DNA of 38,288 nt from Chloroflexota bacterium (lineage in GTDB: Bacteria > Chloroflexota > UBA6077 > JACCZL01), in assembly GCA_020850535.1 (NCBI GenBank), contig JADZEM010000011.1, positions 1-38,288 on the forward strand. The letters run 5' to 3'. Position 1 is the first letter of the stretch; the number at the start of each line of letters is the position of its first letter. The position numbers were made by a program, and so were the translations under genes. Below are positions 34,310 to 38,288 of this stretch, piece by piece. A model generated the notes under the pieces. The model searched no databases and was not told the DNA's origin. It saw nothing but the letters and a program-made list of their open reading frames with translations.

Positions 34310-35212
34310 ATGCCACAGACGACCCCCACGCCGTCCGAGTTCGCGGCTTTCTGGGACGCCCTCGACGCCGAGCTGGCCGGCCTCCCGGCCGTCGCCGACC
34401 TGGAGCCGCTGCCGCTCCGCTCAGGGCCAGACTACACCTGCTACACGCTGCGCCTGACCTCCGTCGGGCCGTATCGGATCTTCGGCTACTACAGCGTGCC
34501 GACCGGTCCGGGGCCACATCCCGGCCTGCTGCTGACGCCACGCTACGGCAGCGTCAACCACGTCCCGGACTACGCCGAGCGCAAGCGGTACGCCGTCCTC
34601 CAGATCATGCACCGGGGGCAGCGGCTGGCCGACAGGCCGTATGCGGCAGCCTACCCCGGCCTGCTGACGGACGGGATCGACACGCCCGAAGGCTACGTCT
34701 ACCGGGGCATCGTGGCGGACTGCCTGCGCGCCGCCGAGTTCCTGGCCAGCCGCGACGAGGTTGACAGGAGCCGGATCGGGATCGCCGGCGACGATCTCGC
34801 CATCATCACGGCGGCCCGCCGTCCCGTCTTCAGCGTGCTGCAGGTGACGGGCTACCTGCTCTACCGCGCCGCCGAGGCCCGCCTGCGCTCCGAGGCCTAC
34901 CCGACCGAGGAGCTGAACGACTACACGCGCGCCTTCCCAGACCAGGAAGCGGCTATCGACCAGACGGTTGGCTACTACGGCGCGGAGCTGTTCGCCCCGG
35001 CCGTCACGATCCCCAGCCAGCTTGCCGTGGGCGACGACGGCGCCATCAACGGCCCCGAGTGGCTCGCGCCGCTGGCCGAGGCGTTGGGCGGCCCGGTCGA
35101 CCTGTACCGGCTCACCCACGCCGGCGGCGCCGACAACGACGCGCTCGACACCTGGCTGGCCGGCCAGTTGGGCGTGCCGCCGCTGCCGAAGTTCCTGCGT
35201 GAACTGGCGTAG
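34310..35212 (+). CDS. Catalytically dead AXE1-type paralogue
   Basis: The 300-residue product follows the esterase by 10 bp and aligns with it over most of its length: SEFAAFWDALDAEL with the FDQFWQG opening, GYYSVPTGPGPHPGLLLTPRYGS, YRGIVADCLRAAEFLASRDEVD, and EELNDYTRAFPDQEAAIDQTVGYY. The nucleophile elbow is G-D-D-L-A, so Asp162 replaces the catalytic serine. The acid and histidine regions are also altered (VGDDGAINGPE, THAGGADNDALD). Ester hydrolysis by the usual mechanism is therefore not expected. The frame is open and GC-rich at third positions, so the protein is probably made and may bind or regulate. The start is ATG 34310 with GAGGAG 5 nt upstream. Confidence 0.82.
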   Translation: MPQTTPTPSEFAAFWDALDAELAGLPAVADLEPLPLRSGPDYTCYTLRLTSVGPYRIFGYYSVPTGPGPHPGLLLTPRYGSVNHVPDYAERKRYAVLQIMHRGQRLADRPYAAAYPGLLTDGIDTPEGYVYRGIVADCLRAAEFLASRDEVDRSRIGIAGDDLAIITAARRPVFSVLQVTGYLLYRAAEARLRSEAYPTEELNDYTRAFPDQEAAIDQTVGYYGAELFAPAVTIPSQLAVGDDGAINGPEWLAPLAEALGGPVDLYRLTHAGGADNDALDTWLAGQLGVPPLPKFLRELA

Positions 35213-35220
35213 TTCTCGAT

Positions 35221-35268
35221 AGTCAGCGGTCAGTCTCAGGACTGGCCACTGAGGACGGAGAGCTGACT
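35221..35268. repeat. Short inverted repeat between the pseudo-esterase and sulfatase genes
   Basis: AGTCAGC (35221-35227) and GCTGACT (35262-35268) flank a segment with smaller palindromes (CAGTCTCAGGACTG). It could fold in the mRNA just ahead of the sulfatase ribosome site. Confidence 0.35.
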
Positions 35269-35286
35269 GCTCGAAGAGGAGTGTCC

Positions 35287-36729
35287 GTGCAACCGACCAA
35301 CCTTCTGATCCTGATGGCCGACCAGCACAATCGCCAGATGATGGGCTGCGTCGGCCACCCAGACATCAAGACGCCCAACCTGGACCGCCTGGCCGCGCGC
35401 GGCACCCGCTTCGCCAACGCCTACACCAACAGTCCCATCTGCGTCCCTTCGCGGGCGGCCATGGCCACCGGCCGCTACCCGCACACCATCGGCGTCTGGG
35501 ACAACGCCGCGCCGTACACCGGCACGCCGGCCTCGTTCGGGCACCGTCTGACGGAGGCCGGGCATCCCGTTACGACCATCGGCAAGCTCCATTTCCGAAG
35601 CGCAGACGACGATACCGGCTACCCGGACCAGCGCATTCCGTTGCACTGCCACGAGGGTCTGGGCGATCTGCGCGGCATCCTGCGCGCCCAGATGCCGCCG
35701 CACTTCCAGCACCGGAAGTACCTGCTCGACGCCGGGGCCGGCGACTCGGAGTACCTGCGCTACGACCGCGCCATCACATCCCAGACGACCCGCTGGCTGC
35801 GCGAGGAAGCCCCCAAACAGTCCGAGCCCTGGACCTTATGGTCGTCCTGGGTCTCACCGCACCCGCCGTTCATCGCGCCGCCCGAGTTCATGGCGCTCTA
35901 CGACCCCGCGACGATCACCCTGCCGGTCGGCTGGGAGCCGCGGGACTGGGTCGATCATCCGGCGATGAACCTGCGCCGGCGGATCATGTGCTACGAGGAG
36001 CCGCTGGACGAGGCCACCTTCCGACAGGCGATCTGCACCTACTACGCCCTGGTCAGCTTCATGGACGCCCAGATCGGCGAGGTGCTGCGGGCGCTCGACG
36101 ACGCCGGCCTGACCGAGCGCACCCGCATCCTCTACACCAACGATCACGGCGATATGGTCGGCAAACATGGGCTCTGGTACAAGAGCGTCATGTACGAGGA
36201 CTCGGCCGGCGTCTCGATGCTGCTGGCCGGGCCAGACATCCCCGAGGGCAAGGTCAGCCAGACCAACGTCACGCTGGCGGACGTGTTCCCGACGGCGCTC
36301 CAGGTAGCGGGGGTTCCGCTCCAGCCCGAGGACGCCGACCTGCCCGGCCGCTCGCTGCTGGAGCTGGCCGCCGCAGATCACGTCTCGCGGACGGCCTTCT
36401 CCGAGTTCCACTCCAGCATGTCGGCCACCGCAAGCTTCATGCTCCGCGACGACCGCTACAAGCTGATCTACTACGTCGGGATGCCGAGTCAGCTGTTCGA
36501 TCTGCAGGCGGACCCGGACGAAGCCCACAATCTGGCGGAGGACCCGGCCCACGCCGAGGCGCTGGCCCGGCTGGAGGCCGCGCTCCGCGCGATCTGCGAT
36601 CCCGAGGCCGTCGATGCCCAGGCTCAGGACAGCCAGCGGGCGCGCGTCGAGGCCGTCGGCGGGGCCGAGGCGATCCTCTCAGGCGGTGTCAAGTTCACGC
36701 ACTCGCCGCCGCCAGGCCAGTTCGCCTAG
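35287..36729 (+). CDS. Formylglycine-dependent sulfatase (choline-sulfatase/arylsulfatase-like)
   Basis: The 480-residue enzyme starts at GTG 35287, chosen because AGGAG (35277-35281) is 5 nt upstream; an in-frame GTG at 35281 is too close to it. Metal-binding D12 lies in NLLILMADQHN. The sulfatase signature C52-V-P-S-R, followed by AAMATGRYPHTIGV, marks the cysteine that is converted to formylglycine. TNDHGDMVGKHGLWYKS carries the second metal ligands and the lysine. It ends with a C-terminal DDRYKLIYY region. No signal peptide is present, so it is cytoplasmic. Its substrate is a sulfate ester; an organic sulfate or sulfated sugar fits the esterase neighbours. No formylglycine-generating enzyme gene is in the window. 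Confidence 0.95.
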   Translation: MQPTNLLILMADQHNRQMMGCVGHPDIKTPNLDRLAARGTRFANAYTNSPICVPSRAAMATGRYPHTIGVWDNAAPYTGTPASFGHRLTEAGHPVTTIGKLHFRSADDDTGYPDQRIPLHCHEGLGDLRGILRAQMPPHFQHRKYLLDAGAGDSEYLRYDRAITSQTTRWLREEAPKQSEPWTLWSSWVSPHPPFIAPPEFMALYDPATITLPVGWEPRDWVDHPAMNLRRRIMCYEEPLDEATFRQAICTYYALVSFMDAQIGEVLRALDDAGLTERTRILYTNDHGDMVGKHGLWYKSVMYEDSAGVSMLLAGPDIPEGKVSQTNVTLADVFPTALQVAGVPLQPEDADLPGRSLLELAAADHVSRTAFSEFHSSMSATASFMLRDDRYKLIYYVGMPSQLFDLQADPDEAHNLAEDPAHAEALARLEAALRAICDPEAVDAQAQDSQRARVEAVGGAEAILSGGVKFTHSPPPGQFA

Positions 36730-36810
36730 AGGCGCGGCCCGGCCGGCGGTCGCTCATCGCTCTCGCCACACCGGGGCGCGCCGCTCCTCAGCGGCCGGCC
36801 CGCCTGGCGG

Positions 36811-37746
36811 TCAGGACAGGCCCCCGAAGCTCAACGCCCGGATACGCAGCACGGCGTACACGATGTCGAACGTCGGGGTCGGCACGCCAACCGCCTTGCC
36901 GCGCCGAATGACCGTGCCGGCCAGGTGCTCCAGCTCAACGCGCCGCTGAGCGTCGTAGTCGCGCTGCATCGAGGTCGTGTGCGTGTCTGGCAGGTTCAGG
37001 AAGAACTTCTCGACACTGACCGTCGACTCGTCTGGCAAATTCACGCCAGACGCCCGGCCAACGGCCTGCACTTCCTGCATCAGCGCCTTCCAGAGCGCGT
37101 GGCCTTCGCTGGTGCCGCGCACCTTGCCGGAGGCCACGTTCGCGGCGCTGGTGGTGCTGGCCAGCGGGGCCAGCAGCATGAACTTCTCCCAGACCGCCCG
37201 CGTGATGTCAAGGCTGGCCGTGACCTCGTCCACGCCAGCCCCGCGCAGGGCGGCAACAATCGCCTCGACGCGCTCGGAAGCGCCGCCCTTCGGCTCGCCG
37301 ACGGTCACGTTGCAGAACGGGCTGAACCGCTCGACCACGCCCGGCTCGTTGATGCGCGCGCCGATGTTGGTCGAGCCGCCGAGCACGCGATCCGCCCCCA
37401 CGACCGCACCGATCTCGTCCGTCGCATCCACGCCGTTCTGCAATGGCACGATGGAGGTGTTCGGGCCGACGACCGGCTCGATCGCCGCGGCGGCCTCCGA
37501 GGTGTCGTACGTCTTGACCGTGAACAGGATCAGGTCGAACGTGCCGCCAGCCTCAGCCGGGGTGCGGACGGCCGTCACCGGCGAGAGCTGCTTTGTCTCG
37601 CCACGGTCGATGAGCGTCAGGCCGTTCGCCTTGAGCGCTTCGAGATGTGGCCCGCGCGCTGTGAACACGACCTCGTGCCCGGCCTGCTGCAACAGGCCGC
37701 CAAAGTACCCGCCGACGCCACCAGACCCCATGACCAGCACCCGCAT
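36811..37746 (-). CDS. Ketopantoate reductase family protein (PanE/ApbA-like)
   Basis: The 311-residue product starts at ATG 37746 with GGGAGG 5 nt upstream, directly before the NADPH site MRVLVMGSGGVGGYFGG. Further landmarks are the lysine segment FTVKTYDTSEAA, PLQNGVDATDEIG, and the C-terminal-domain block AVWEKFMLLAPLASTTSAAN with the catalytic lysine. It ends with TSMQRDYDAQRRVELEHLAGTVIRRGK. These match 2-dehydropantoate 2-reductase, which reduces ketopantoate to pantoate for coenzyme A synthesis. Family members often act on other 2-oxo acids, and no other pantothenate gene is near, so the substrate is not certain. Confidence 0.92.
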   Translation of the reverse strand: MRVLVMGSGGVGGYFGGLLQQAGHEVVFTARGPHLEALKANGLTLIDRGETKQLSPVTAVRTPAEAGGTFDLILFTVKTYDTSEAAAAIEPVVGPNTSIVPLQNGVDATDEIGAVVGADRVLGGSTNIGARINEPGVVERFSPFCNVTVGEPKGGASERVEAIVAALRGAGVDEVTASLDITRAVWEKFMLLAPLASTTSAANVASGKVRGTSEGHALWKALMQEVQAVGRASGVNLPDESTVSVEKFFLNLPDTHTTSMQRDYDAQRRVELEHLAGTVIRRGKAVGVPTPTFDIVYAVLRIRALSFGGLS

Positions 37747-37890
37747 CGCTGCCTCCCAACCGCCGGGGCGCAGCGCCCGGCGGCTCGTGTTTGTGGACCG
37801 ACGCCATCGCCGCCACGCGGCTTGCACCCGCGGGGGAGTCTAGTCGAACGGCGCAGCGGGATCTACTCACGCCGGCCCGTGAGGACATGG

Positions 37891-37920
37891 GCACGACGCG
37901 CTCAACAGGCGATTGCCCTG
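37891..37920. repeat. Solo terminal repeat of the MITE-like family
   Basis: The complement of 37891-37920 begins CAGGGCAATCGCCTGTTGAG. It matches the first 30 bases of copy 3 (38158 onward) with two differences. It is a lone element end, in inverted orientation, 10 bp left of copy 2, probably left by a partial deletion. Confidence 0.6.
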
Positions 37921-37930
37921 AGCGCCCTGC

Positions 37931-38147
37931 CAGGGCGATTGCATGTTGATGTCGTCGTGCCGCCGCGTCGGGGCTTGAAAGCCCCGCCTACCATCCTGCC
38001 GTCGCTGCGCGACGCGCCAGTCGCACCAGTGCCGGCCGTTCCCGACGGCCGTCGCGCAGCGACGGCGTGACTGTAGGCGGGGACTTCAGTCCCCGACCGC
38101 CCGTTCCATGATGCTCCGGGTACACCAATGAACATGCCATCGCCCTG
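37931..38147. mobile_element. MITE-like palindromic element, copy 2 (217 bp, complete)
   Basis: Terminal inverted repeats are CAGGGCGATTGCATGTTGAT (37931-37950) and the complement of 38128-38147, with 18 of 20 matching. The inside contains the family core GGGGCTTGAAAGCCCC (37970-37985) and a perfect 17-bp stem (37998-38014 with 38050-38066). A GTAGGCGGGG arm mirrors CCCCGCCTAC. There is no coding capacity. No clear target-site duplication is visible. It may be mobilised by a transposase elsewhere, or act as a hairpin-forming repeat. Confidence 0.78.
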
Positions 38148-38157
38148 ATGCTGCTAC

Positions 38158-38288
38158 CAGGGCAATCGTATGTTGAGCGCGTCGTGCCGCCGCGTCGGGG
38201 CTTGAAAGCCCCGCCTACGATCCTGCAGTCGCTGCGCGACGCTCCAGTCGCACCAGTGCCGGCCGTTCCCGACGGCCGTCGCGCAGCG
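38158..38288. mobile_element. MITE-like palindromic element, copy 3 (cut by the window end)
   Basis: It begins CAGGGCAATCGTATGTTGAG and runs off the window. Over its 131 visible bases it aligns with copy 2 without gaps and with about nine differences, mostly in the first 22 bases. It is in the same orientation as copy 2 and 10 bp from it. Confidence 0.75.

Noticed and set aside
1-38288. tRNA, rRNA, riboswitch or phage defence genes
   Set aside because: No cloverleaf, rRNA conserved block or known riboswitch core was seen. No nuclease, helicase or toxin-antitoxin family could be recognised.

Overview
The window is a GC-rich, densely coded stretch from a bacterial chromosome or metagenomic contig. 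A Chloroflexota (Thermomicrobia-like) origin fits best. The pointers are a probable F420-dependent glucose-6-phosphate dehydrogenase fragment, a Tat-type lipoprotein solute-binding protein with a long Ala/Pro/Thr/Lys linker, a MoxR-DUF58-DUF4129 operon, and many GTG starts. This is an inference from gene style. No rRNA or tRNA gene was seen.

Positions 1-9081 hold the F420-enzyme fragment, a small hypothetical gene, a GNAT acetyltransferase, an ABC exporter with extra domains at both ends, a membrane-anchored zinc metallopeptidase, a secreted esterase and a GT-C membrane glycosyltransferase. Positions 9095-13717 hold a urease cluster on the minus strand: ureA-ureB-ureC, then about 460 bp of layered repeats, then an unknown 115-residue gene, ureF and ureG. 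No ureD or ureE is present. Positions 13873-16443 hold two related secreted proteins of unknown function, a small protein and a PIG-L deacetylase.

A MITE-like palindromic element (16656-16958) separates this block from a minus-strand MoxR/DUF58/DUF4129 operon (16963-20636). Upstream of that, in the same direction, is a catabolic operon (20667-26897): LacI regulator, FAD-dependent oxidoreductase, solute-binding lipoprotein and two oligopeptide/dipeptide-type permeases. A clear promoter and a perfect LacI-type palindrome lie at the operon's start. Its ATPases are not in the window.

Positions 27179-31394 hold a P2-type cation ATPase resembling the Na,K-ATPase subfamily, an overlapping 69-residue one-helix membrane protein upstream of it, and a divergent tandem universal stress protein with a Cys-less YHS-like tail. 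Then come a DHA2-type MFS exporter and a plus-strand trio: an active-looking AXE1-type esterase, its paralogue without the nucleophile serine, and a formylglycine-type sulfatase. A ketopantoate-reductase-like gene follows. The right end holds two more copies and a solo end of the MITE-like family.

The best leads for undescribed biology are the palindromic element family, the MA-like/ABC/cNMP-like fusion transporter, the small membrane protein coupled to the P2 ATPase, the repeat island inside the urease operon, and the pseudo-esterase next to its active paralogue.
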